Positions 41,606 to 50,620 of a DNA stretch of 64,000 nucleotides are shown piece by piece (within the stretch, counting starts at the first letter, position 1; every line of letters starts with the position of its first letter). The position numbers and the translations under genes are program-made. The stretch spans positions 156,898 to 220,897 of the forward strand of contig NZ_QBUK01000010.1 of NCBI RefSeq assembly GCF_003058265.1, given 5' to 3'. Below the pieces are notes generated by a model. That model ran no database searches and was not told where the DNA came from. It saw only the letters and a list, made by a program, of their open reading frames with translations. This DNA comes from Flagellimonas amoyensis (GTDB lineage Bacteria > Bacteroidota > Bacteroidia > Flavobacteriales > Flavobacteriaceae).

Positions 41606-42723
41606 CAGTCCACTTTATTTTTTCCTTCAATGATTCCCAAACGCTTGGCGCGGGTCTCCCAGTTCCTTCTGGCGAGTACTTGGAGGTCTTCCACATTGTC
41701 GCTTTCGTCCATGATCTCCAATCCGAGGAGGGTCTCTATCACATCTTCCATGGTCACCAGACCGCTCACGGAACCATATTCGTCCACAATTAGGGAAACG
41801 TGTTCCCTGTTCTCCACGAGCTTCTCAAAGAGCTCGGGAATGGGTTTGGATCGGATGGTCACCAAAATATCCCTTCGGATGGTAGAGAGGCTTTCATTGC
41901 CTTTTTTATTGATGATGGCCTCCAAGAGTTCATCTTTCAGGAAAAAGCCCGTGATATTGTCCATACGGTCCTTGTAGAGGGGAATCCTGGAGAAGCGCAA
42001 AGGCCGGTTCGCCTCAAAAAATTCTTTGATGGTCATGTCCTCCGAGGCAATTTTGAGTACGGTCCTCGGGGTCATCACATCCTTGGCCTTAATCTGTTCA
42101 AAACGGAGCAGGTTTTTGATGACCTTGGATTCCGATTCTTGAAAGACACCTTCTTCATGGGCAATCTCCGTCATCGCCGTAAAATCTTCTCGGCTCAGTA
42201 CACTGCCATGGTGGCCCTTCCCGATAAGTTTGGTGAACAACTGTAGTACCCACAAAAGGCCGGTCCATTTCATGATGAACACCATGACGGTGAGGGATTT
42301 TGCCGTAAAGTTGGCCAATTGCTTCCAAAAAGTGGCCCCAATGGTCTTGGGAATGATCTCGGAGGTGACCAAGATCAAAATGGTCATGACGGTGGAAACA
42401 AGCCCCACCATAAGGTCTTCGGTAAACTGGAACCCCAAGATGGTGCGTTCGGTGGCTCCGTACATTTCAGCATAGGCCGCCTTGGCCTGCACTCCCACTA
42501 AAATGGCGCCCACCGTATGTGCAACGGTATTCAGGGTAAGGATGGCAATCAAGGGTTTGTCCACATCCTTTTTAAGGAACTCGAAAGTGGAGGCATACTC
42601 TTTCCCTTCCTGTTTTTTCACATTGATGAACGTTGGGGTGATGCTGAGCAGCACGGCCTCCAAAATGGAGCACAAAAAGGAAAAAAAGATTGAAATCAGG
42701 GCGTAAAAAATCAGTAGTCCCAT
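41605..42723 (-). CDS. CNNM/CorC-type membrane protein (DUF21 + CBS pair)
   Basis: 372 aa. DUF21 domain of about four transmembrane helices (from ALISIFFSFLCSILEAVLLSITP to VMTILILVTSEIIPKTIGA), the cytoplasmic linker, two CBS domains (VMTPRTVLKIASEDMTIKEFF and VSLIVDEYGSVSGLVTMEDVIETLLG) and a short C-terminal tail lacking a full CorC_HlyC domain. The family is often called hemolysin-like; better evidence supports Mg2+/Co2+ efflux or homeostasis. Shares the minus-strand run between a serine hydrolase gene and ogt. Confidence 0.92.
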   Translation of the reverse strand: MGLLIFYALISIFFSFLCSILEAVLLSITPTFINVKKQEGKEYASTFEFLKKDVDKPLIAILTLNTVAHTVGAILVGVQAKAAYAEMYGATERTILGFQFTEDLMVGLVSTVMTILILVTSEIIPKTIGATFWKQLANFTAKSLTVMVFIMKWTGLLWVLQLFTKLIGKGHHGSVLSREDFTAMTEIAHEEGVFQESESKVIKNLLRFEQIKAKDVMTPRTVLKIASEDMTIKEFFEANRPLRFSRIPLYKDRMDNITGFFLKDELLEAIINKKGNESLSTIRRDILVTIRSKPIPELFEKLVENREHVSLIVDEYGSVSGLVTMEDVIETLLGLEIMDESDNVEDLQVLARRNWETRAKRLGIIEGKNKVD

Positions 42724-42762
42724 GGATTGTTATAGCTTGAGTACCAAGATAGCGAATAGGAA

Positions 42763-44067
42763 TCAATTTTCAGGCTGGATGGCCTCGGCTTTATAAAAAA
42801 CATCCTGAAGTGCCTGCCTAATATCCAAACTATACAATTTTCGGTGGTCTCTATTGGGATATACGCGATTGGACAGAAAAATATAGGTCAATTTTTTAAC
42901 GGGATCTGCCCAAACAAAAGTGCCCGTAAAACCGGAATGGCCGAAACTCTCCGGTGATACCAAAGGAGAAGGGTAGGCTTCTTCCAAAGGACGTGTGGCG
43001 TTGTCCAGCAGGGGCTTGTCAAAACCCAGTCCTCGGTAATTGTCATTTTCAGGATATTGGACCGTGGTGAATTCCTTTACAGTTGCCTCGGAAATGAGTT
43101 GCTGACCATTCGTGGCACCATAATGTTGATAGAACAGCATGATCTTGGCGAGGTCATCGGCCGTTCCGAAGAGCCCTGCATTGCCAGAAACACCTCCCAT
43201 CAACGATGCATTTTCGTCATGGACCCATCCTTTTACCAAGGTTTTTCGAAATAGGGTATCGACCTCGGTGGGGACAATGGCGTTCGCATAGTGTTTGGTA
43301 CTGGGCAAATAGCCTAAAGTGTGACAGGCCAAAGGCCCATAAAAATTATCTTGGAGGTAGGTCTGATAGTCCGCTCCGGTGATTTGTTCGATCAATCTGG
43401 GAAAGATGAGAAAAGTAAGCCCCGAGTACACGTATTTTTTCTCCTCGGAAACATCGGAGCGGTTGATGATGCGGTCCATTTTCCGCACGAAGCGATGGTT
43501 GATGTAAAGGGTATCATACACTTGCCCGATGAACTTTTTGTTGGGCGACTGCTGCACAAAACGGGATTTCAGCTTTCCCTTTCGCATTACTTTCTGAAGG
43601 AATACAATGTAGGGTTCCAATCCGGCCTGATGGGCCAATATTTGACGGAGGGTGAGGTCCTTTTTGTCCTTTTGTTTTCTCCAGGGTTTCCAATAGGTGC
43701 TGAATGGGACATCCAAGTTGAGTTTGCCCTCGTCCACCAACTTCATCAAGGCGGGCAACGGACCGGTAATCTTGGTCACCGAGGCCAGGTCATACAGGTC
43801 GTTGAGGGCCACGGGCTGGATGCTGTCATAGGTGTGAAACCCATATGCTTTGTGAAAAATGATGGTATCGTTTTTGGCCACTAGGACCTGGGCCCCGGGA
43901 AAGGCTTCGTTTTTGATACCCATTTCCATGATGGAATCGACCTTTTGGTCGATATAGGCCTCGTTGAACCCTAATGTTGAGGGTAGGGCATGGATAAGTT
44001 CATGTTGGGCAATACCCCAATGTAAACAAAGCACAAAAAACAGAAACGATACGATAATTTTCTTCAT
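42763..44067 (-). CDS. Secreted serine hydrolase (beta-lactamase-like, S12)
   Basis: 434 aa. Signal peptide with cleavage after GIAQ. SxxK as SVTK (Ser96, Lys99), YSG at KYVYSGLTF, and HSG in FGHSGFTG replacing KTG. Longer than the paralogue at 18089; its architecture resembles the C-terminal module fused to glycoside hydrolase family 3 enzymes in Bacteroidetes, here encoded free-standing. A peptidoglycan-related esterase or peptidase role is possible. It follows hemB after 3 nt, so it is almost certainly in the haem transcript, which may be accidental. Confidence 0.9.
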   Translation of the reverse strand: MKKIIVSFLFFVLCLHWGIAQHELIHALPSTLGFNEAYIDQKVDSIMEMGIKNEAFPGAQVLVAKNDTIIFHKAYGFHTYDSIQPVALNDLYDLASVTKITGPLPALMKLVDEGKLNLDVPFSTYWKPWRKQKDKKDLTLRQILAHQAGLEPYIVFLQKVMRKGKLKSRFVQQSPNKKFIGQVYDTLYINHRFVRKMDRIINRSDVSEEKKYVYSGLTFLIFPRLIEQITGADYQTYLQDNFYGPLACHTLGYLPSTKHYANAIVPTEVDTLFRKTLVKGWVHDENASLMGGVSGNAGLFGTADDLAKIMLFYQHYGATNGQQLISEATVKEFTTVQYPENDNYRGLGFDKPLLDNATRPLEEAYPSPLVSPESFGHSGFTGTFVWADPVKKLTYIFLSNRVYPNRDHRKLYSLDIRQALQDVFYKAEAIQPEN

Positions 44068-44070
44068 GGG

Positions 44071-45060
44071 CTATCCTAGTGAGCGAACAAAGTCTTTGGC
44101 AAAATAACTGGCAATGATGTTGGCCCCGGCCCTTTTGATGGCGGTCAATTGTTCCAACATAACGGCATCGTGGTCCAACCACCCTTTTTCGGCTGCGGCC
44201 TTTACCATGGCATATTCGCCTGAAACCTGATAAACGGCAACCGGAACATCCACTTCGTTACGGATTTCACGGACGATATCGAGATAGCACAGTCCGGGTT
44301 TTACCATGACGATATCGGCACCTTCATCGATGTCCAATTGGGTTTCCCGAATAGCTTCATACCGATTGGCATAATCCATTTGATAGGTTTTCTTGTCCTT
44401 GGGAACATTGGCCATATCCACAGGTGCGGAATCCAGCGCATCCCGGAACGGACCGTAAAAGGCACTGGCATATTTGGCGGAATAGGCCATGATTCCCGTA
44501 TTGGTGAAACCTTCGTCTTCCAAAGCTTCGCGAATGGTAAGGATGCGTCCGTCCATCATATCGCTTGGAGCTACAAAGTCGGCCCCGGCTTGTGCATGGG
44601 ACACACTCATTTCGGCCAATACTTCTGCCGTCTCGTCATTTAAGATCTGTCCTTCGGCCACGATACCATCATGACCGTAAGAGGAAAAAGGATCTAGGGC
44701 CACATCGGTCATCACCAACATTTGGGGACAGGCATTTTTGACGGTTTTTATGGCACGCTGCATCAATCCGTTGGGGTTGAGTGCCTCGGTGCCCTTATTG
44801 TCTTTCAGTTTGTCATCGACCTTTACAAAAAGCAGCACGGAACATAATCCCATGTTCCATAGTTCCTTCACTTCTTTTTCCAGTTGGTCCAAGCTGAGGC
44901 GAAAATAGTTGGGCATGGAGGGAATCTCTTCCCTAATACCTTTGCCTTCGGTCACAAAAAGGGGGACCAAAAAATCATCTGGGGTCACAATGGTCTCGCG
45001 AACCAATCTTCGAATGGAAGCTGAGGTACGGAGTCTTCGGGTGCGTATGAGTGGGTACAT
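44071..45060 (-). CDS. hemB: Delta-aminolevulinic acid dehydratase (porphobilinogen synthase)
   Basis: 329 aa from ATG at 45060 (MYPLIRTRRLR); the longer frame upstream overlaps hemF. Condenses two 5-aminolevulinates to porphobilinogen. Schiff-base lysines are Lys196 in YSAKYAS and Lys254 in VMVKPG. The metal region is ALDPFSSYGHDG, with Asp where Zn enzymes have Cys, so the enzyme is of the non-zinc, Mg-responsive class. It follows hemF with a gap of 44 nt. Late position in the haem run is unusual against pathway order but common in Bacteroidetes. Confidence 0.97.
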   Translation of the reverse strand: MYPLIRTRRLRTSASIRRLVRETIVTPDDFLVPLFVTEGKGIREEIPSMPNYFRLSLDQLEKEVKELWNMGLCSVLLFVKVDDKLKDNKGTEALNPNGLMQRAIKTVKNACPQMLVMTDVALDPFSSYGHDGIVAEGQILNDETAEVLAEMSVSHAQAGADFVAPSDMMDGRILTIREALEDEGFTNTGIMAYSAKYASAFYGPFRDALDSAPVDMANVPKDKKTYQMDYANRYEAIRETQLDIDEGADIVMVKPGLCYLDIVREIRNEVDVPVAVYQVSGEYAMVKAAAEKGWLDHDAVMLEQLTAIKRAGANIIASYFAKDFVRSLG

Positions 45061-45104
45061 ATCTTGGTTTTTTAATGTATGGGTCGTTGGAACAAAACTA
45101 CGTA

Positions 45105-46007
45105 TTAAACCCAATCTTTTGGGTTTTGCAGCACTTGGATCAATTTTTCCTCCTCACTTCCTTTTTCTGGGTGATGGTCATACCGCCATTGAACGTGGGG
45201 GGGCAGGCTCATCAAAATGCTTTCGATGCGACCATTGGTCCGTAGTCCAAAAAGGGTGCCCTTGTCGTGTACCAAATTGAACTCGACATAGCGTCCCCGG
45301 CGTATCTCTTGCCAGTCCCTATTCTCTTGTGAATATGGAAGTTCCATTCTTTTTGTAACAATTGGTATATAAGCCTCAAGGAAACTGTCACCGACTTCAG
45401 TGACAAACTTGTACCAGTCTTCCATGCCCATGGTTTCGGTTGCTTTGCAATAGTCAAAGAACAGACCGCCCACGCCCCTGGCCTCGTTACGATGTGCATT
45501 CCAGAAATAGTCGTCGCATTTCTTTTTGTAGGCGGGATAAAATTCGGGATGATGGGCATCACAGGCCTTTTTACAAGTTTGGTGAAAATGTTTGGCGTCT
45601 TCCTCGAACAAATAGTAGGGAGTAAGGTCCTGTCCGCCACCAAACCATTGGTCAACGATTTTTCCCTCCTTGTCATACATTTCAAAATAGCGCCAGTTGG
45701 CATGCACGGTCGGTACCATCGGATTCTTGGGGTGAAGGACCAAGCTGAGACCGCAGGCAAAGAAATCGGCATCCTCGACCCCGAAATAGGTTTGCATACT
45801 TTTGGGCAATTCCCCAAAAACCTTGGAAATGTTCACACCGCCTTTTTCAAAAACGGCACCATTTTCTATCACACGGGTCCTGCCACCACCACCTTCCGGA
45901 CGCTCCCATAGATCTTCCTGGAACAAGGCCTTTCCATCCACTTCTTCTAGTTTGGAAGTAATGGTGTCCTGTAGTTTTTGAATGTAATCGTAAAATTTCT
46001 CCTTCAT
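45105..46007 (-). CDS. hemF: Oxygen-dependent coproporphyrinogen-III oxidase
   Basis: 300 aa. Aerobic decarboxylation of coproporphyrinogen III to protoporphyrinogen IX. Family blocks: [70 protein letters not shown] and [10 protein letters not shown], and [24 protein letters not shown]-type end. Needs O2, so the host respires aerobically. Its ATG overlaps the DUF6973 gene stop by 4 nt (ATGA). Confidence 0.97.
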   Translation of the reverse strand: [300 protein letters not shown]

Positions 46008-46495
46008 GATTCAATAATATGTACCAATTGGTCTTTTAAGGCTGATAAATGGGTAGTCTCTTCAATTTTAATAGATTCCAAGGTCATTTTTTGAAGAATG
46101 GAAATGATTTCCTTTTCTGATTTTTCGGAATTCCCTTCAAAAATGAACCGTCCCACCGCATTGTTGTGCAAATCCATCGCCTTGGCCAATGCTTTGTTCG
46201 GAAAAGCTTCTTCATGCCAATCGGTGACCTTTTTGGCCCAGTCAGTGGCCACGGCTTCTTTTTTGTTCCATTTCAGGCACCTTTTTGCAATCAAATAATT
46301 CCAAAGTGCGTGCCTGAAGGCATTGGCCGGACCATTTTTATGGTGCAGCTTACCATAATGCGCCGTGGAAATTTTGATACAGTCTTTAGTGGCCTTTATC
46401 GTCGGGACAATGAACAATGGTCTGCCCATCCCCAACAAAATACCTTTCAGTATATATTTGAAATTAACCCGTTTTACTATTGAAAATGGGTTCAC
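46004..46495 (-). CDS. DUF6973-like protein within the haem operon
   Basis: 163 aa. Conserved wording of the DUF6973 family: [39 protein letters not shown] and [18 protein letters not shown]. The repeated His residues (HHKN, FRHALW, DWHEE, DLHNN) would suit a metal or haem-precursor site, or a hydrolase like the phospholipase C/P1 nuclease fold; no activity is known. It sits between hemE and hemF and overlaps each by 4 nt, so it is translationally coupled to both. Cytoplasmic, one moderately hydrophobic stretch at about 14-32. Confidence 0.8.
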
Positions 46496-47517
46496 TCCTG
46501 ATATTCTTTTACGGCATCAACGAACGCCTTCGCGTTTTCCAATGGGATATTGGGTAAAATACCGTGGCCCAGGTTCACCACATATTTGTCCTTTCCAAAC
46601 TCACGGATCATTTGATGTACCATGGTTTTGATCTTCTCGGGAGGGGACAGCAACCGGGCCGGGTCAAAATTACCTTGCAGGGTAATGTTGCCACCGGACA
46701 GATACCTTGCGTTTTTGGCAGAGCAGGTCCAATCCACGCCCACAGCGGAAGCTCCCGATATCGCCATCTCCTTGAGGGCAAACCAACATCCTTTTCCGAA
46801 AACAATGACTGGGGACTCATCCTTCAGCGCATCCACGATCTGTTGGATGTAGGGCCATGAAAATTCTTGGTAATCGGTGGGGGACAACATCCCTCCCCAG
46901 GAATCGAACACCTGCACGGCGTTCACTCCCGCTTTTACCTTCGCTTTTAGATAAGCGATGGTGGTATCGGTGATCTTTTGGAGGAGTTGATGCGCCAGTT
47001 CGGGTTGGGTGAAACAGAATCCACGGGCCTTGTCAAAGCTTTTGCTCCCTTGTCCTTCCACACAGTAGCACAAAATGGTCCACGGTGATCCTGCAAAGCC
47101 GATCAGCGGAATATCATCGTTCAATTTTTCCTTGGTCAAGGTTATGGTATCCATCACATAGCCCAACGTGTCCTGGATATTGGGAACAATGACCTTTTCG
47201 AGGTCATCCTTGGTGCGTATGGGATTGGGCAGGTAAGGTCCAAAATTGGGTTTCATCTGCACTTCGATGTCCATGGCCTGCGGAATCACCAAAATGTCGC
47301 TAAAGAGGATTGCAGCATCCATACCATATCTTCGGATGGGTTGCACGGTGATCTCTGAAGCCAATTCCGGGGTCTGGCATCTTGTGAAGAAGTCGTACTT
47401 TTTGCGGAGCTCCATGAACTCTGGCAAATAGCGACCGGCTTGACGCATCATCCATACAGGAGGCCTGTCCACGCTCTCACCTTTCAATGCCCTAAGGAAC
47501 AAATCATTTTTGATCAT
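46492..47517 (-). CDS. hemE: Uroporphyrinogen decarboxylase
   Basis: 341 aa. Converts uroporphyrinogen III to coproporphyrinogen III. Family signatures: [15 protein letters not shown] (21-35) containing the catalytic Arg residues, [16 protein letters not shown] with the key Asp, [20 protein letters not shown], and [21 protein letters not shown] at the end. Lies in the minus-strand haem operon 68 nt downstream of hemD, with a repeat hairpin in the gap. Confidence 0.97.
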   Translation of the reverse strand: MIKNDLFLRALKGESVDRPPVWMMRQAGRYLPEFMELRKKYDFFTRCQTPELASEITVQPIRRYGMDAAILFSDILVIPQAMDIEVQMKPNFGPYLPNPIRTKDDLEKVIVPNIQDTLGYVMDTITLTKEKLNDDIPLIGFAGSPWTILCYCVEGQGSKSFDKARGFCFTQPELAHQLLQKITDTTIAYLKAKVKAGVNAVQVFDSWGGMLSPTDYQEFSWPYIQQIVDALKDESPVIVFGKGCWFALKEMAISGASAVGVDWTCSAKNARYLSGGNITLQGNFDPARLLSPPEKIKTMVHQMIREFGKDKYVVNLGHGILPNIPLENAKAFVDAVKEYQE

Positions 47518-47532
47518 ATATTTTAATTTATC

Positions 47533-47552
47533 ATTCCTGCGTAGGCAGGAAT
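47533..47552. repeat. ATTCCTGC hairpin repeat, variant with compensatory change
   Basis: ATTCCTGC-GTAG-GCAGGAAT, 8-bp perfect stem. Compared with 31475-31494 one C:G pair is replaced by T:A on both arms. It is followed (to about 47585) by GAACTTCGACTACACTCAGTCCCC, of the CTTCGACT...CTCAG repeat type. Lies between hemD and hemE, so it is transcribed with the haem operon. Confidence 0.7.
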
Positions 47553-47585
47553 CTTTTTGACTCTGTATGGGAACTTCGACTACAC

Positions 47586-48254
47586 TCAGTCCCCTTTAAT
47601 TGATAATTCTTTTATGGCTTGGACCAACACGTTTTCCACGGTTGGTTTGTTGGCTATTACAATTTTTTCCGAATATTTTTTGGCTTCGGATGCTGTGGTT
47701 TCCCCAATGCAGAACAAGGTGCTGTTTTTCAGGGTATTTTCCAAAAGAAAGCTTTGGATGCCCCTTGGGCTAAAGAACAGGATCCCTTCAAAATCCGTAA
47801 AAAAGGCTTTTGAATTGAGGATGGAGCTATAAACGACAACTTCTTTATACCAAATGTTATTTTTAGAAAAGATATGTGGGAGATCATCCCTTCGTTGCTG
47901 CCCGCAAACAAACACGAAGGCTTCAGTTGAATGGTTTTCCACGATGAATTCACCTAAATCCGAAGCATATTCGGTCATTTGGACTACTTGCAGTCCATTG
48001 GATTCCAAAAGTGATTTGGTTTTTTCCCCAACACAGAAAACATTGAAAGATGAAAGGTCCAAACCTTTGGTTTGTTGGAGAAAGGCACTTACGGCATTCC
48101 TACTCGTAAAAATATAATTCTGATGGTCCAACGGTATTTTGGTGTCGAGGAATTCGATTTTCAGGGCATCATATTCCACCAGACCCAGGCCAGAATTCAG
48201 GAACAGTTCTTTTTGGGACGGGGTGAGTATTTTAGTGGAGAGCACTGTTTTCAT
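47586..48254 (-). CDS. hemD: Uroporphyrinogen-III synthase
   Basis: 222 aa. Weakly conserved family that inverts ring D and closes the tetrapyrrole. Assigned from a two-domain Rossmann-like pattern ([51 protein letters not shown]) and its place between hemC and hemE. Its start overlaps the 3' end of hemC by 23 nt. Conserved positions beyond SRNAV and [13 protein letters not shown] are few, as is normal for HemD. Confidence 0.88.
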   Translation of the reverse strand: MKTVLSTKILTPSQKELFLNSGLGLVEYDALKIEFLDTKIPLDHQNYIFTSRNAVSAFLQQTKGLDLSSFNVFCVGEKTKSLLESNGLQVVQMTEYASDLGEFIVENHSTEAFVFVCGQQRRDDLPHIFSKNNIWYKEVVVYSSILNSKAFFTDFEGILFFSPRGIQSFLLENTLKNSTLFCIGETTASEAKKYSEKIVIANKPTVENVLVQAIKELSIKGD

Positions 48255-49158
48255 TTCTGATTTCCTGCATCAATTTGTCCCCGCCGTTGGCCAAAACTTC
48301 CTTGGCGCATACTTCCCCAAAGCCTTTGGCTTCGGACAATTTCACCTCTTTTTTGATCTCGACCTTCTTTTTTCCATCCAAAGAAAATACAGCGCCCTCA
48401 AAAAATACCTTTTGGTCTTTAATCTGTGCCAACGCACCTATTGGGGCAGTACAGCCTCCTTCCAATGTCCGTAGAAAGTCGCGCTCTATTTTGGTGGCCA
48501 GTTCTGAATCGGGGTCGTTCAGCTTGGCAAGGGCCTCGCGTGAATATTTGTCGGTTTCCATGGCTACCACCAACATGGCTCCCTGTGCCGGCGCGGGTAT
48601 CATCCAATCCAAATAAATGGCATCCTTGGGCAGCAATTTGATACGTTCAAGCCCGGCTTGGGCAAAAATGGCGCCTTGCCAATCGTTTTCAATGAGTTTG
48701 ATCAAACGGGTATTCACATTTCCCCTTAAATCCACAACTTGATGGTTGGGAAACCGGTTCAGCCATTGGGCCTTTCGTCGTAGGCTTCCAGTGGCAATCG
48801 TAGCCGGAGCACTCGATTCCAAAAAAGAGGAGCCTTTGTGGACCAAAATATCGTGGGTGATGGCGCGCTCCAATACGGCAGCTTGTACAATGCCCTTGGG
48901 CAATTGGGTGGGCACATCTTTCATGGAATGCACGGCGATATCGATCTGCCCTTGCAACATGGCCACATCCAAAGCCTTGGTAAAAATTCCGGTCACGCCC
49001 AGTTCGTACAAGGGTTTGTCCAGCACTTGATCGCCCATGGATTTGGTGGGCACCAAAGTGGTGTCGTACCCCAATTTTTCAAGTTTTTCCTGTACAGTGG
49101 TCGCTTGCCACAGTGCCAGTTCGCTGTCGCGGGTGCCTATTCGTATGATCTTGCTCAT
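48232..49158 (-). CDS. hemC: Hydroxymethylbilane synthase (porphobilinogen deaminase)
   Basis: 308 aa. Polymerises four porphobilinogens to hydroxymethylbilane on a covalently attached dipyrromethane cofactor. Cofactor Cys236 lies in TLEGGCTAPIG; catalytic Asp81 in HSMKDVPT; also IGTRDSELALWQA start and GSLRRKAQ. Its ATG overlaps the hemA stop by 4 nt, giving translational coupling. Confidence 0.97.
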   Translation of the reverse strand: MSKIIRIGTRDSELALWQATTVQEKLEKLGYDTTLVPTKSMGDQVLDKPLYELGVTGIFTKALDVAMLQGQIDIAVHSMKDVPTQLPKGIVQAAVLERAITHDILVHKGSSFLESSAPATIATGSLRRKAQWLNRFPNHQVVDLRGNVNTRLIKLIENDWQGAIFAQAGLERIKLLPKDAIYLDWMIPAPAQGAMLVVAMETDKYSREALAKLNDPDSELATKIERDFLRTLEGGCTAPIGALAQIKDQKVFFEGAVFSLDGKKKVEIKKEVKLSEAKGFGEVCAKEVLANGGDKLMQEIRNENSALH

Positions 49159-50411
49159 TTCGAATCGAGTTCTAACTGGAACACCTTTTGAATAAGTTCA
49201 AGACTGTCCTCGGTATCTGCATCGGCGCTCTTCAAGTGGTTGGCGAACTGCTTGGTGATCTTTTGGATGATACGGTCGGAAATCATCTCGGCCTGATCTT
49301 GGTTGAAATCGGTCAATTTTTTGGAATGAAAATCGATTTCTTCGGCCTTCATGGTCCTGAGTTTTTCCTTCAAAGCGTTGATGACCGGTGCAAACTTTCT
49401 TGTTTCCAGCCACTTGAGGAAGTCCTTTTTCACCTGTTCTATGATGGCCTCGGCCTTGGGAACATATGCCTTTCGTTTGGCCAGCGTATCGTCCGTGATC
49501 TGAGAGAGCTGGTCCAGGTGCACCAAAGAAACATTCTCCAGTTCCAGCACATCGTCCGAAACGTTCTTGGGAACCGAGAGGTCCAAGATCAACAATGGTT
49601 TTTTGGGATGAATCAAGGCTTTGGACACGGTGGGCAATTGGGCCCCGGTGGCCACGACCAGAATATCCGCTTTGCGGATTTCGGTCTGTAGGTCGCCATA
49701 GTCCTTGACCGTCAGTTGGAACTTTCCGGCAATGTCCTCCGCTTTCTCCCGGGTCCTATTGATCAAGGTGATGTGGGAGTTATTGGAATGCTTGATCAGG
49801 TTTTCACAAGTGTTCCTTCCGATCTTCCCTGTTCCGAACAAAAGAATGTTCTTTTCGGAAATGTTGGGAACGTTGTCCAAGATATATTTTACCGATGCAA
49901 AGGCCACCGATGTGGCACCGGAGGAGAGCTCGGTCTCGTTTTTGATGCGTTTGCTGGCTTGGATCACCGCATTGCACAGGCGCTCCAAAAACGGGTTGGC
50001 CATATCATACTTTCGGGCCCTGTAAAACCCTTGTTTGATCTGGCTGATAATTTCAAAATCGCCCAAAATCTGGCTGTCCAGACCCGTGCCCACTTTGAAC
50101 ATGTGTGAAATGGCATCATGGTTCTTGTACACGTAGGCCACTTCCTGGAATTCTTCCACGGTACCTTGCGTTTGGTCGCAAAGCAGTTTGATGAGTTGAT
50201 AGGGGTGTTGTGCAAAACCGTACAGTTCGGTTCGGTTGCAGGTGGATATCGCCAGAAGGCCATCCACTCCCAATTCTTTCGCCTTCACCAAAATTTGGTC
50301 AATGGCAGGAACATCCAGACTGAACTTTCCTCTCACCTCTGCATCTGCCTTCTTGTAACTCAACCCGACGGCGTAGAAAGAATTATGTTTTGAAATATGG
50401 TAGTTCCTCAT
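49155..50411 (-). CDS. hemA: Glutamyl-tRNA reductase
   Basis: 418 aa. First enzyme of the C5 route: reduces glutamyl-tRNA to glutamate-1-semialdehyde. Catalytic Cys58 in ISTCNRTELYG; NADPH site in NILLFGTGKIGRNTCENL; also SQILGDFEIISQIKQG. Head of the long minus-strand haem run, with a -7 box 19 nt upstream. The aminomutase gene hemL is not in the window. Confidence 0.97.
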   Translation of the reverse strand: MRNYHISKHNSFYAVGLSYKKADAEVRGKFSLDVPAIDQILVKAKELGVDGLLAISTCNRTELYGFAQHPYQLIKLLCDQTQGTVEEFQEVAYVYKNHDAISHMFKVGTGLDSQILGDFEIISQIKQGFYRARKYDMANPFLERLCNAVIQASKRIKNETELSSGATSVAFASVKYILDNVPNISEKNILLFGTGKIGRNTCENLIKHSNNSHITLINRTREKAEDIAGKFQLTVKDYGDLQTEIRKADILVVATGAQLPTVSKALIHPKKPLLILDLSVPKNVSDDVLELENVSLVHLDQLSQITDDTLAKRKAYVPKAEAIIEQVKKDFLKWLETRKFAPVINALKEKLRTMKAEEIDFHSKKLTDFNQDQAEMISDRIIQKITKQFANHLKSADADTEDSLELIQKVFQLELDSK

Positions 50412-50430
50412 AAAGGATAAAATCGCAGCA

Positions 50431-50438
50431 CAAAATTA
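50431..50438 (-). promoter_or_regulatory. Promoter -7 element of the haem operon
   Basis: TAATTTTG on the minus strand, exact TAnnTTTG match, 19 nt before the hemA ATG. No -33 element at good spacing. Confidence 0.5.
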
Positions 50439-50545
50439 ACAGTGTTCATTCGTATAAAATAACGCTAGCGGAACTATAGAGGGATTGCGTCGATATCCAA
50501 GGTTTAAATTTTACATAAAATCTGCTGATGCATTGATTTTATTGG

Positions 50546-50553
50546 TAAATTTG
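50546..50553 (+). promoter_or_regulatory. Promoter -7 element of AraC regulator gene
   Basis: TAAATTTG, exact TAnnTTTG match; predicted start near 50559, just before the dyad at 50566-50590, leaving a leader of about 60 nt. Confidence 0.5.
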
Positions 50554-50565
50554 ATGAAACACGAT

Positions 50566-50590
50566 TTAATTTAGAGCGATTCTAAATTAA
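50566..50590 (+). promoter_or_regulatory. Perfect 25-bp dyad TTAATTTAGA-N5-TCTAAATTAA
   Basis: Two perfect 10-bp arms around GCGAT. It lies just downstream of the predicted start of the AraC gene, between it and divergent hemA. It could be an operator blocking transcription or an RNA hairpin in the leader; lack of a T-run argues against a terminator. The symmetry recalls iron-type operator sites, an inference. Confidence 0.5.
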
Positions 50591-50620
50591 CGGATTTGAA
50601 AACAAACGCAAAGAATCCAT

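Noticed and set aside
50566..50590. Terminator for a transcript entering from the left
   Set aside because: The stem is A/T-rich and lacks a T-run, and the neighbouring hemA gene is transcribed away; an operator or leader element fits better.
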